A stretch of DNA of 64,000 nucleotides from Nematopogon swammerdamellus (GCA_946902875.1 OX336340.1:23947566-24011565), one strand, 5' to 3'; positions 18,440-28,400 are shown, counted from the stretch's first letter. Numbers and translations: made by a program. The notes: a model not told the origin generated them from the letters alone.

Positions 18440-19597
18440 AATAATAATAATAATAATAATAAAACTTTATTTCAGGTAATACATTTTACCTATAGTTAAT
18501 TAAATTATAATTAAATATGATTAAAATTGTAATTAAATTAAAATTAAACATAGTTGAAACTAAATTAAATAAACTAAAATCAACTAAAATATTATAAAAT
18601 CGGTATAATATATTCGCCTATATACATTTTCAATTATGGCATTGTTGCATTTTGCCAGTCGCTCCATGAAGGCTGCTCTTGTTTTCCGTATTACGGCAAA
18701 GAAATCATCAACCCTGTTCTCAGCAAACATACCAGACGCACTACATCGCCATTTCAAACCCAGCATACACCGGAAGCCATTATTGTATTGTACACGCAAC
18801 GAATTTATTGCTCGCTGCGTGTAATTACTCCATAGTTGACTGGTGTAGAACGCCTGGCAGTATGCCTTGAACAGAGTTATTTGAACCAGACGAGAGCACC
18901 GCCTGAATCTCTTTCCCAGCATGTTGCTCCGCATTGCAATAGACCGTCGTTGTCTCTCGATATCTTCATCATCACGCAGATTTTCAGTGAGTACGTGCCC
19001 TAAGTACTTAAACTTTGTGGCAATGTTCACTGGAAAACCACGTAAAGTTACAGGTGGAACATTATCTGGTCCTGCACCAGATTTGAACACAACGAGTTCC
19101 GTTTTTTTAACATTATAGGTTAGACCATGCAGGGCCGCATACTGCTCGCAGTTTGCCAGCAACCGTCGGAGTCCCTTCACAGAGGGACTCAGCAGGACCA
19201 TGTCATCCGCGTAACTTATGTTGTTAACGCATGTGTCACCGAGGTGACATCCTATACCCGTGCTGCTCAACTCCTCTATGAGCCCATTTACATAGATGTT
19301 GAACAGGACCGGAGATGTAACTCCACCCTGTCTTACTCCACAACTCAACTGGTATTCATCAGAGAAGTCTTCACCCCATCGCACTGTGTTTATTTGATTG
19401 CCATACCAGTACGCCAGCAGACTTATAATCTCTTCCGGTACACCAGTTTCCCTTAGTTTATTCCAAAGAACATCATACAGTATTGTGTCAAATGCTTTAC
19501 TTAGGTCAAGGAAACATGCGTAAACGGTAGTATTTCTGTTTGTGTAATATTTCACTGTTTGCTTAAGGCCGTGACAAACGCCAACGACCTTGAGCAT
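18440..19597 (-). mobile_element. 5'-truncated LINE with (TTA)n tail
   Basis: The minus-strand element consists of an RT frame (19597-18584) and a short AT-rich 3' UTR with AATAAAG, ending in (TTA)n at about 18463-18443. The endonuclease and first RT blocks are absent. A 3' microsatellite instead of poly(A) distinguishes it from the first LINE. Confidence 0.8.
18584..19597 (-). CDS. LINE reverse transcriptase, partial frame
   Basis: A 337-residue open frame with RT motifs: FLDLSKAFDTI at 29-39, LSCGVRQGGVTSPVLFNIYV at 84-103, the catalytic YADD at 129-132, and KYLGHVL near 197. A thumb/C-terminal region follows that includes LRVQYNNGFRCMLGLKWRCS. The palm is intact, but the protein lacks the endonuclease and the early RT blocks upstream of motif A, so it cannot act alone. 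The frame has no stops, implying a young insertion. It resembles neither the first LINE nor family F/G. Clade not assigned. Confidence 0.8.
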   Translation of the reverse strand: MLKVVGVCHGLKQTVKYYTNRNTTVYACFLDLSKAFDTILYDVLWNKLRETGVPEEIISLLAYWYGNQINTVRWGEDFSDEYQLSCGVRQGGVTSPVLFNIYVNGLIEELSSTGIGCHLGDTCVNNISYADDMVLLSPSVKGLRRLLANCEQYAALHGLTYNVKKTELVVFKSGAGPDNVPPVTLRGFPVNIATKFKYLGHVLTENLRDDEDIERQRRSIAMRSNMLGKRFRRCSRLVQITLFKAYCQAFYTSQLWSNYTQRAINSLRVQYNNGFRCMLGLKWRCSASGMFAENRVDDFFAVIRKTRAAFMERLAKCNNAIIENVYRRIYYTDFIIF

Positions 19598-19980
19598 TCG
19601 GGAATTCTACATAATGTACCATGCGACTGCTAATTTCGCTTCGCACGTTCAAGTCACATTTAGCGTAGTTTGTCGCTATCAGCCTAAAGAGTTGATGGTT
19701 CGGGGTTCGAATCCCACTTTCGTATGTTTTTTTTTTTTTGCTTTTTTATTATTTTAATTATTAAAATGATTGTGGCTTATGTAACTGATGCGTGATTCTA
19801 ATTTTTTATTTTTTATTATTTTACCTAAATAACATTTTATTGTAATTTCTTCCAAATTATTTTAGTTCATGTACTTACCACTTTTTATAAACCTCTAAAT
19901 AGACTATCGATGAAAACTAAAATAAAAATAGGTAGGTAGGTAATAGGTAGATAGGCATTTAGGTATGTATGGCAAATATC
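19598..19980. other. No gene; isolated B-box-like motif
   Basis: GGTTCGGGGTTCGAATCCCA (about 19697-19716) followed by poly(T) looks like the 3' half of a tRNA-derived sequence, but no matching A box or acceptor stem is found upstream. The remainder is AT-rich. Confidence 0.35.
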
Positions 19981-19984
19981 ATAG

Positions 19985-20235
19985 CAACATAGGTACCGGC
20001 CGGCGCGCGCGGCGCGCGCGGCGGCAGCATGGCACGGTGCGGTGGGGTGCGGTGCGGTGCGGTAACTCAGTAGCAGCGTGCCACTCACGCATGCAAGCAA
20101 GCAATAACAAGCCGCTCCTCCGCGCCGCGCCGCCGCTCCTCCGCGCCGCGCCGCGCCGCCGCGTCGTCACCGCTCCGCGCCACCACAGTGCCGCCGCCGC
20201 CGCCGCCCCCGCTCCGCAGCGCGCCGCTGTTGCTA
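19985..20235. repeat. GC-rich low-complexity block
   Basis: Includes GGCGCGCGCGGCGCGCGCGG, tandem GGTGC/GGTGCG pentamers (20035-20065) and (CCG)n runs (20110-20215). CpG density is far above the surroundings. It could be a promoter or first-exon region of an unseen gene, or simply expanded simple repeats. Confidence 0.5.
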
Positions 20236-20714
20236 GGCTACTTTTATTTAGGCACGGTTCTATAGTCCTTGCATCTCAAGCGCAGACAGCGTTATACCAC
20301 CCGTGACACTAGTCACATTTTCTATGAAGCGGCCGAAAATGTATACCTACTGCTCACGTACGCGGGCGCCTTTGCGTGTATTGGTGCGACCTCGATAACT
20401 TGGGTACAGGGTTGGCACTCTTTATGAGAAGTTTGTAGTGGACAATATTATAAATTATATTTGATGTAATTTAAAAGGAAACATTTTTAATTATGACTAT
20501 CTATGTATATGTACCTCTTAACATTATTGGAGGGCAAGAAAAAAAGAAAAACATCAACTTATATGCACATGTTTTATTTTTACTCGCTAACTAAACGACA
20601 ATTTTGCAGTGAAAGTTTCACTAAATTTTGGAAACTTTGCAATAGGTATTCCATTTTTATTATTTTTAAGCCGAATCGTATGTGAAGCTAAAGTGAAATT
20701 TTCAATGTATACTT
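20236..20714. other. No supportable feature
   Basis: AT-rich lead-in to the tandem array; no motif. Confidence 0.4.
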
Positions 20715-23700
20715 GCCGCCATTTTGAACTTTTTAGTTACTGGACCGATTGCTTTCAAAATTGATATCTGGGTGTCTGTGTAGGCTCTGAATACGAATCT
20801 GTAATCAAAATTAAAAAAAAGTGGCCGCCATTTTGAACTTTTTAGTTACTGGACCGATTGCTTTCAAAATTGATATCTGGGTGTCTGTGTAGGCTCTGAA
20901 TACGAATCTGTAATCAAAATAAAAAAAGTGGCCGCCATTTTGAACTTTTCAGTTACTGGACCGATTGCTTTCAAAATTGATATCTGGGTGTCTGTGTAGG
21001 CTCTGAATACGAATCTGTAATCAAAATAAAAAAAAAGTGGCCGCCATTTTGAACTTTTCAGTTACTGGACCGATTGCTTTCAAAATTGATATCTGGGTGG
21101 CTGTGTAGGCTCTGAATACGAATCTGTAATCAAAATAAAAAAAAGTGGCCGCCATTTTGAACTTTTTAGTTACTGGACCGATTGCTTTCAAAATTGATAT
21201 CTGGGTGTCTGTGTAGGCTCTGAATACGAATCTGTAATCAAAATAAAAAAAGTGGCCGCCATTTTAAACTTTTCAGTTACTGGACCGATTGCTTTCAAAA
21301 TCGATATCTGGGTGTCTGTGTGGGCTCGGAATACGAATCTGTAGTCAAAATTAAAAAAAAGTGGCCGCCATTTTGAACTTTTTAGTTACTGGACCGATTG
21401 ATTTCAAAATTGATATCTGGGTGTCTGTGTAGGCTCTGAATACGAATCTGTAGTCAAAATTTAAAAAAAGTGGCCGCCATTTTGAACTTTTCAGTTACTG
21501 GACCAATTGCTTTCAAAATCGATGTCTGGGTGTCTGTGTGTGCTCTGAATACGAATCTGTAGTCAAAATTAAGTGGCCGCCATTTTAAACTTTTTAGTTA
21601 CTGGACCGATTGATTTCAAAATTGATATCTGGGTGTCTGTGTAGGCTCTGAATACGAATCTGTAGTCAAAATTTAAAAAAAGTGGCCGCCATTTTGAACT
21701 TTTCAGTTACTGGACCAATTGCTTTCAAAATCGATGTCTGGGTGTCTGTGTATGCTCTGAATACGAATCTGTAGTCAAAATTAAGTGGCCGCCATTTTAA
21801 ACTTTTTAGTTACTGGACCGATTGCTTTCAAAATAGATATCTGCGTGTCTGTGTGGGCTCTAAATATGAATCTGTAGTCAAAACTAAAAAGTGCAAGATG
21901 GCGGCAACTATTTTTAAATTTTGAAAACGGATTCGTATTCAGAGCCCATACAGATACCCAGATATCAATTTTGAAAGCAATCGGTCCAGTAACTAAAAAG
22001 TTCAAAATGGCGGCCACTTTTTTTTAATGTTCACTACAGATTCGTATTCAGAGCCCACGCAGACACCCAGATATCGATTTTGAAAGCAATCGGTCCAGTA
22101 ACTAAAAAGTTCAAAATGGAGGCCGTTTTTTTTTTATTTTGACAACGGATTCGTATTCAGAGCCCACACAGACACCCAGATATTGATTTTGAAAGCAATC
22201 GGTCGAATAACTAAAAAGGTCAAAATGGCGGCAACTTTTTTTAAATATTCACTACATATTTGTATTCAGAGTCCACACAAACACCCAGATATCGATTTTG
22301 AAATCAATCGGTCCAGTAATTAAAAAGTTCAAAATGGCGGCAACTTTTTTTAAATGTTCACTACAGATTCGTATTCAGAGCCCACACAGACACCCAGATA
22401 TCGATTTTGAAAGCAATCGGTCCAGTAACTAAAAAGTTCAAAATGGCAGCCGCTTTTTTTAAATTTTGACAACGGATTCGTATTCAGAGTCCACACAGAC
22501 ACCCAGATATCGACTTTGAAAGCAATCGGTCCAGTAACTAAAAAGTTCAAAATGGCGGCCACTTTTTTTAAATTTTGACAACGGATTCGTATTCAGAGTC
22601 CACACAGACACCCAGATATCGACTTTGAAAGCAATCGGTCCAGTAACTAAAAAGTTCAAAATGGCGGCCACTTTTTTTAAATTTTGACAACGGATTCGTA
22701 TTCAGAGCCCACACAGACACCCAGATATTGATTTTGAAAGCAATCGGTCGAATAACTAAAAAGGTCAAAATGGCGGCAACTTTTTTTAAATATTCACTAC
22801 ATATTTGTATTCAGAGTCCACACAAACACCCAGATATCGATTTTGAAATCAATCGGTCCAGTAATTAAAAAGTTCAAAATGGCGGCAACTTTTTTTAAAT
22901 GTTCACTACAGATTCGTATTCAGAGCCCACACAGACACCCAGATATCGATTTTGAAAGCAATCGGTCCAGTAACTAAGAAGTTCAAAATGGCAGCCGCTT
23001 TTTTTAAATTTTGACAACGGATTCGTATTCAGAGTCCACACAGACACCCAGATATCGACTTTGAAAGCAATCGGTCCAGTAACTAAAAAGTTCAAAATGG
23101 CGGCCACTTTTTTAAATTTTGACAACGGATTCGTATTCAGAGTCCACACAGACACCCAGATATCGACTTTGAAAGCAATCGGTCCAGTAACTAAAAAGTT
23201 CAAAATGGCGGCCACTTTTTTTAAATTTTGACAACGGATTCGTATTCAGAGTCCACACAGACACCCAGATATCGACTTTGAAAGCAATCGGTCCAGTAAC
23301 TAAAAAGTTCAAAATGGCGGCCACTTTTTTAAATTTTGACAACGGATTCGTATTCAGAGTCCACACAGACACCCAGATATCGACTTTGAAAGCAATCGGT
23401 CCAGTAACTAAAAAGTTCAAAATGGCGGCCAATTTTTTTAAATTTTGACAACGGATTCGTATTCAGAGTCCACACAGACACCCAGATATCGACTTTGAAA
23501 GCAATCGGTCCAGTAACTAAAAAGTTCAAAATGGCGGCCACTTTTTTAAATTTTGACAACGGATTCGTATTCAGAGTCCACACAGACACCCAGATATCGA
23601 CTTTGAAAGCAATCGGTCCAGTAACTAAAAAGTTCAAAATGGCGGCCACTTTTTTTAAATTTTGACAACGGATTCGTATTCAGAGCCCACACAGACACCC

Positions 23701-23743
23701 AGATATCGACTTTGAAAGCAATCGGTCCAGTAACTAAAAAGTT
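20715..23743. repeat. Inverted tandem array of a ~109-bp unit
   Basis: By counting conserved words I find 11 units in the plus sense (20715-~21890, each with GCCGCCATTTTGAACTTTT and GTTACTGGACCGATTGCTTT) and then 17 units in the opposite sense (~21893-23743). Units are 103-113 bases; length differences lie mainly in the A/T run between units. The switch occurs at about 21890-21900. Every open frame here is a by-product of the repeat (MAAILNFLVTGPIAFK... on the minus strand), not a gene. Higher-order periods of ~545 and 217 bases are visible in the right arm. Confidence 0.95.
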
Positions 23744-24355
23744 TGACTCAAGAAAATTGACTCAAGAAGAAGAATAAGAAACCAAATTGATATCTGATTT
23801 GTGTAACATAAATTTCATTATTTCACATAAGAATGAAAATTTCACAGTAATTTTGCAGAAAGTGCAAAATTTCACTGCAAAATTTCAAGTGAAATTTTTG
23901 TGCAAAATTGCGCCTTGCATCTCTAAGTAAGTGCGAACAAGGAGGTTTGAAGTCCACCGCGCGCGCGGGCGCGGCCGGCCCGATCGTTGTTCTGTGCTGT
24001 GAGTGCGAAAGAACCGCGCGCGTACGTGTAAGTAGCTACTACTCCCTCTCGAAGGTGCGCTCGCTCTCCTCTCGACAGTCGGTGCCAGCCTGACTAGCCG
24101 TCCGCCAGAAGTCGACCAGACAGCGCTCGCGGGCTGCGGGGCGCGGGGGGAAGCAAACTCGCTTCGAGGCGGAGCGTCGCTTCTATACGCCAGTATTATA
24201 AGTATTCTATGGTTATACCACAGTACCTATTAGTTATTCTGTGGTTATACCAACGAAAGCCATGCATATAACGCCCCGTCAAGTTACGTACCGGAGCGTA
24301 TAGTGATAGATACCACAGAAGAGAGATATTACTGATACGGTCGTACTGTATACTG
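23744..24355. other. No gene; GC-rich patch
   Basis: AT-rich until 23950, then GC-rich at 23955-24180 (CCGCGCGCGCGGGCGCGGCC). No frame or motif supports a gene, though a promoter is possible. Confidence 0.4.
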
Positions 24356-24740
24356 GTACGGAAAATGACACGGTGGCAACATCACCTACAATACAACATC
24401 CGAGATGTCAGCTCGTAACAACTGGTGAAGTAGGTGCTATGTCAGTGCTTTTCTTCGGTCGTACTGGCTTCACTGAACTGGACGGAAAAAAAGAAGGGAG
24501 TCATATCCCGAAATAGTTTGTATTTTCCGTCCAGTTTAGTGTAGCCGGCACGACCAAAGGGAAGCACTGACATGGCACCTAAGTTCACCCGGTGTTATGG
24601 GCTGACATCACGGATGTTATAGGTGATATAGCAAACTGTGTCAGTTTACATAAAAAAATCCCTCAGTCGCCTTTTACGACATGCACGGGGAGAGATGCAG
24701 TGGGGCTATTATTTTAAATTACCATCCCACACGGTACAAA
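24356..24740. mobile_element. SINE A inserted into SINE A, opposite orientations
   Basis: A minus-strand short-form SINE A occupies 24356-24509 and 24657-24740; its middle ~90 bases are missing. A 5'-truncated plus-strand SINE A (24511-24656, ending TTTACATAAAAAA) sits in its AGGGAGTCATATCCC|TTAGTCGCC region. ATCCC occurs on both sides of the insert (TCATATCCC before, AAAATCCCTCAG after), consistent with a short target duplication. Confidence 0.75.
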
Positions 24741-25225
24741 TATACCTAACCACCTATCTTTTTTCCATTCGATCCAAACACAGAAGACAGAAATGACGAC
24801 CGACACGCGGGCGCAGCAGGGCAGGAGCGAGCAAGCGAGCCCGGAACTAAAATTGTATCTAGTATTGAAGTGCCTGCTAAATTGACGAAGGCAAAAATTT
24901 TACCCTTCCGACTGAAGAATTACGTCAATAATTTCATGTAGGCGTTTTTTGTTTTTTATTTTTATCTCCTTTCGTGGATAAAATAATAAAAAAAATTGAA
25001 TAGAGTTTTCTCAGAGCTTTGTGACCTTTGAATCGGTGGTATTGTAAAATTGTAATAATACACACATACTCAGATTTTCAAAAATTCATGCTTTTTTTAT
25101 ATATTTTTAATTTTATGTTTATTACTTACTTTTACTCATTATTAAAAAAACCAGCAATGCACTTTGTTGGTAAGGAACCAAAATATAGGTTGGTATTTTT
25201 TTAATTTTCTGAATGTGTGTCAATT
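24741..25225. other. No supportable feature
   Basis: AT-rich sequence with a GC patch near 24800-24840. No frame with known motifs. Confidence 0.4.
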
Positions 25226-25227
25226 GG

Positions 25228-25600
25228 TCAGTTTTGGACCTTCTTTGTCGCACTTTTTGCATGTTTTGCGTATTTGGCGTTTGTCACCGCCTTAAGAGCA
25301 AGTATTGCCATGTCTGTCGATAGACCGGGCCGAAAGCCAAACTGAGCCGGGTGTAGGTTGAGGTGTTCACATAGGTGCGGCTGAAGAAGCCTTTCGAAGA
25401 CTTTGGAAAATACCGTCGCCAGTGATATAGGTCTATAATTAGACTGACTCGATATATCTCCGGTCCTGTTCTTCACCAGTGGAACGACTACCGTCTTCAT
25501 GAACTCCGATGGCAGGTAACTATGTGCAATACATTGGTTGAACAAATCAGACATCGCTACCCACAGCGATGGGTAAAGCAATATGAGAAACACAAAAGAA
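25228..25600 (-). pseudogene. LINE reverse transcriptase fragment (early RT blocks)
   Basis: The minus-strand frame contains FNQCIAHSYLPSEFMKTVVV, PLVKNRTGDISSQSNYRPIS, LATVFSKVFERLLQPHL and LHPAQFGFRPGLSTDMAILA. These are RT blocks before the catalytic motif: P..K....NYRPISL, the K..E helix and FGFRPG.ST. The frame ends in a lysine-rich string (KYAKHAKSATKK) instead of motif A. The other side abuts SINE A5 at 25608. Both ends are truncated. Confidence 0.75.
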
Positions 25601-25607
25601 TATAAAT

Positions 25608-26083
25608 GTACCGTGTGGGGTCGGTACTTAAAAAGAATAGCCCCACTGCATCTCTCCCCGTCGCATGTCGTAAAAGTCGACTAAGGGATAAGAAGAAAAT
25701 TCGTCAGCCTCGGTAGCTCAGTGGCGCGGTTGGTTAGTCAACTGTTATTAAGCAACGCTGAGCGCGGTCAGTGATTGGATGGGTGACCGCTCGACCGTTG
25801 GAGGCTGACCGTGGTTCGGATTCCACGTTAAACTGTAGGTCCCTTCCCTTCTTACCTTACTAGGTGGTAGGGTTTATCCCGGCCGGGTTGGTACCACCGC
25901 ACTGAACGAAACGTCAGTCGAAACGGCTATGTAAATAGTTCGTGTTTTCCGTCCAGTTTAGTGTAGCCGACATGAAATGAAGGGAAGCACTGACATGGCA
26001 CCTAGTTCACCCTGTGTTATGGGCTGACATCACGGATGTTGTAGGTGATGTAGCAAACCGTGTCAGGTTCCATAAAAAAAAAA
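25608..26083 (+). mobile_element. SINE A, long form with leader, copy A5
   Basis: The clearest full-length copy. Leader 25608-25700; head from TCGTCAGCCTCGG at 25700; A-box-like TAGCTCAGTGG near 25713; 5S-like segment 25748-25795 (TTAAGCAACGCTGAGCGCGG then ATTGGATGGGTGACCGC); B-box-like GGTTCGGATTCC near 25813; core CTTACTAGGTGGTAGGG near 25857; tail and poly(A) to 26083. Confidence 0.9.
25748..25795 (+). promoter_or_regulatory. 5S-rRNA-like internal Pol III promoter segment
   Basis: The order TTAAGCA...GCGCGGTCAGT...TTGGATGGGTGACCGC matches the internal control region of eukaryotic 5S rRNA genes (box A, intermediate element, box C) as I know it. It lies inside SINE A and is repeated in copies at 6.66, 37.69 and 40.16 kb. 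The rest of a 5S gene is absent, so it is promoter-like rather than an rRNA gene. Confidence 0.7.
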
Positions 26084-26230
26084 TATATATTTTAATACGC
26101 ATATATATTATGTATATTATAGTCTTACGTAGGTAGGTAACGTTGTGCAACACAGTCAACTGAGCCCTTAGTTACTTATACTTTCATCGAGATGGTTTAT
26201 TGTTTACCTGAACGCAGCTCGGCCTTCTTT
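26084..26230. other. No supportable feature
   Basis: AT-rich spacer. A fragment CTGAACGCAGCTCGGCCTTC at 26209-26228 matches the minisatellite unit at 42.2-42.5 kb in reverse complement. Confidence 0.4.
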
Positions 26231-26233
26231 CTT

Positions 26234-26420
26234 AGATAGATAGATAGATAGAAATACTTTATTGCTCCAAAACATTTAACAGTAACAAACGATAAGTAAT
26301 TTACATGACGGGCAAAGGCGGACTTATCCCTTACAGGGATTTCTCCCAGTCAACCTTTGGATGTTTGAGAGTCGTATGTTGTGAGATATAAGTAGGTAGT
26401 AGCAAAATACTTGAGTGTGG
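26234..26420 (-). mobile_element. LINE 3' end with (TAGA)n tail, copy 1
   Basis: The minus strand carries AAAGGTTGACTGGGAGAAAT, CCCTGTAAGGGATAAGTCC and AGCAATAAAGTATTTC, then ends in (TCTA)n. A second copy lies at 34320-34515. It is 5'-truncated with no RT portion. Confidence 0.65.
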
Positions 26421-26499
26421 GAATGTAAAATATAATATATGGGAAATAACTATGATAAACTATAATATACTTGCACTACATAATATAAGTACATACCAG

Positions 26500-26577
26500 T
26501 TTAAACTTTCTTTTCTTATTTAATTTCTTCTTTTTAAATACGAATTTCACGCGAGCGAAGCCGCGGGCAAAAGCTAG
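26500..26577 (+). mobile_element. Helitron-like 3' end, family H copy 3
   Basis: TTTCACGCGAGCGAAGCCGC ... GGGCAAAAGCTAG|T: the same hairpin and CTAG-T end as the other H copies. Only the last ~75 bases are present. Confidence 0.5.
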
Positions 26578-26945
26578 TAAGAAATAACTCCCAAGCGTGT
26601 ACAGTCGGTTATTACTAGAATTGTGTGTGTATATGTTGTGTGTGTGTGAGTCGGTGTGGCGAGGTGCACTGGCCGCTGATTGCGTTCGGCGTGAGAACGG
26701 CGGAGAGCTTTTTGCAACGTTTCGGATGCGACCATCTTTGTTGGCGAGAAATTCCTTGTACTTGCTTTCTCATTGCGAGAGCGAGGACATTTTTTAATAC
26801 GTTTGAAAGATTTAATTATTTGCAGTGATTCATTTCTCAAGTTTTTGTATTAATTTATTGTATTTATTACATATAAACAACTAACAAATAATAACATTAA
26901 ATTAAAAACTTATACTAAATCTAAAATGTAACTATCTAAAACTAT
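26578..26945. other. No supportable gene
   Basis: Short GT-rich region (26620-26655) and overlapping frames on both strands with no known motif. 26830-26945 is AT-rich, perhaps a retroposon 3' UTR. Confidence 0.4.
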
Positions 26946-26948
26946 CGA

Positions 26949-27289
26949 TTTTATGGAAACTGACACGGTTGGCTACATCACCTACTACATCCGTGATTTC
27001 AGCCCAAAACACCTTGGCGAACTAGGTGGCCATGTCGGTGCTTCCCTTCGGTCGTGCCGGCTACACTGAACTGGAAGGAAAACACAAACTATTTACATAG
27101 CCGTTTCGACCTAAGTTTCATTCAGTGCGGTGGTAACAACCCGGGCGGGTTAAACCCTTCCCCCTAGTAATATAAGAAGGGAGTCATATCCCTTAGTCGC
27201 CTTCTACGACATACACGGGGAGAGATGCAGTGGGGCTATTCTTTTAAAGTACCGGCCCCACACGGTACATACTGGCCCCATACGGTACA
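26949..27289 (-). mobile_element. SINE A, short form, copy A6
   Basis: On the minus strand: leader, core, body and tail with TTCCATAAAA, without the 5S-like head. The leader start is partly duplicated (GTACCGTATGGGGCCAGTAT directly before GTACCGTGTGGGGCCGGTAC). Confidence 0.8.
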
Positions 27290-27540
27290 AATGCCGGAAG
27301 TGACGTCTGTAATTCCCTCCGTAATTCCTCGTTCTGACCACATTCCACCAGCAAGTGGTATACATCATCCTCCTTGATACACCGATCCCAATTTGGAGAA
27401 TCTCTCTTTTTCATCAGGAATTTGAATTTATTTAATGGAATGTGGCCAGAACGAGGTCTTACAGCTGCAGCGCCGATTTTCAGCTAGCCCCGATAAACTG
27501 GCCATTTAATTGACCAATGCTCGTAGCGGGCACGATACAG
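27290..27540 (-). pseudogene. LINE C-terminal zinc-knuckle fragment
   Basis: The minus strand reads RPRSGHIPLNKFKFLMKKRD, SPNWDRCIKEDDVYHLLVEC, GQNEELRRELQTS. From memory the pattern 'GH..LN.....(k)..SP.C..C...ED..HLL.EC' marks the region after the RNase H domain in I-, LOA- and R1-type non-LTR elements. The first cysteine is tryptophan here (PNWDRC), and a stop lies ~15 codons upstream, so it is a decayed fragment. It is a different LINE lineage from the others in the window. Confidence 0.65.
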
Positions 27541-27984
27541 GATTGGGGATGCTCGGGTGACTATCATAAATATATCACTTGAATATTTCAGTTATAACGA
27601 GGCCGTTTATTGTAAATGTCTTCTCCAACAGTGAAAGTAAAGGACTGGTAGAAATGGAGACTAACGCGAACGTCGCAGATAATTGAATATACGAGTACTT
27701 GTAGGCGGAGAGAGCGTCTGGGGATATAAAATACCTCGGTAAAATACGCTGCGGAATGTTTTAAAAGTGCTGGAAGCTTTTTTTTTTTATTAATATTTTT
27801 TTTATTTTATTATCCTCACATAATAAATTCTATACATATAAAAATACAATATTTTAAATATACCTATATAACATTGTATTGAACTATCTGTACTTATACG
27901 GATAAACACAACATGACCAAATGAAAATACTAAGTAAGCCAAAATTTGTATAAATAATAAAACACGCGTAAATCCTTACCTTTA
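27541..27984. other. No supportable feature
   Basis: Unassigned sequence followed by an AT-rich region with T and A runs (27779-27900) that resembles a retroposon 3' UTR. Confidence 0.4.
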
Positions 27985-28194
27985 ATAAAATCCAACGTCT
28001 GCTTTCTGTCTGTCTGTCTGTCTGTCTGTCCGCTTATAACTCGAGAACCACTGAAGCGATTTTAATAAAAAAAAATCTACGGATAGCTTGATTCTTCCCA
28101 TCAACTATAGGCTACTTTTCATCACGTTGAATGGCTTATGAAGTTAGCAGAGAAGTCAAATATGAGAGCGGGCGGAGCCGCGGGCACAGCTAGT
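27985..28194 (+). mobile_element. Helitron-like repeat K, copy 1
   Basis: AAAATCCAACGTCTGCTTTC, (TGTC)n, CGCTTATAACTCGAGAACCA, CTACGGATAGCTTGATTCTT, ending GCGGGCGGAGCCGCGGGC, ACAG, CTAG|T. The 3' hairpin and CTAG-T end match the H copies although the body differs. The second copy is at 50790-51002. Confidence 0.55.
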
Positions 28195-28199
28195 TATTT

Positions 28200-28400
28200 A
28201 TAAAACCTGAAATAAAAAAAAAATTTAACTAAACTAAATAAAAATTTAAACTAAATTAAATAAATAAAATCAGCGCGTAGTCTAACTGCGTCTCAGCTGA
28301 GCGGTTTCCTTTTCACCGTCCTCGTGTGTAATTGCGTAAAATTACTGTGTTGTACTGTCATCTGATGGTGAATAAACATATTTCTTTCTTTCTTTCTTAA
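28200..28400 (+). repeat. LINE-like 3' end with (CTTT)n
   Basis: CAGCGCGTAGTCTAACTGCG, TCTCAGCTGAGCGGTTTCC, GGTGAATAAACATATTTC, then (TTTC)n at 28384-28398. Bases 28270-28325 recur in reverse complement at ~35935-35990. This is probably a retroposon 3' terminus. Confidence 0.5.

Noticed and set aside
19680..19730. Possible tRNA with GGTTCGAATCC and a T-run terminator
   Set aside because: No A box or acceptor-stem partner at the right distance; only a B-box-like word remains.
22350..23649. A set of minus-strand frames of 66-106 codons (MAAILNFLVTGPIAFK...) that look like a repeated protein family
   Set aside because: They are translations of the tandem array; frames shift whenever the A/T run changes by one base, and repeat boundaries, not codon constraint, explain the similarity.
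25748..25795. 5S rRNA gene
   Set aside because: Only the internal control region is present; the flanking thirds of a 5S gene are missing and SINE sequence replaces them.
28384..28398. Telomeric or other functional satellite from (TTTC)n
   Set aside because: Only a few copies, directly after AATAAA; this is a retroposon 3' tail.
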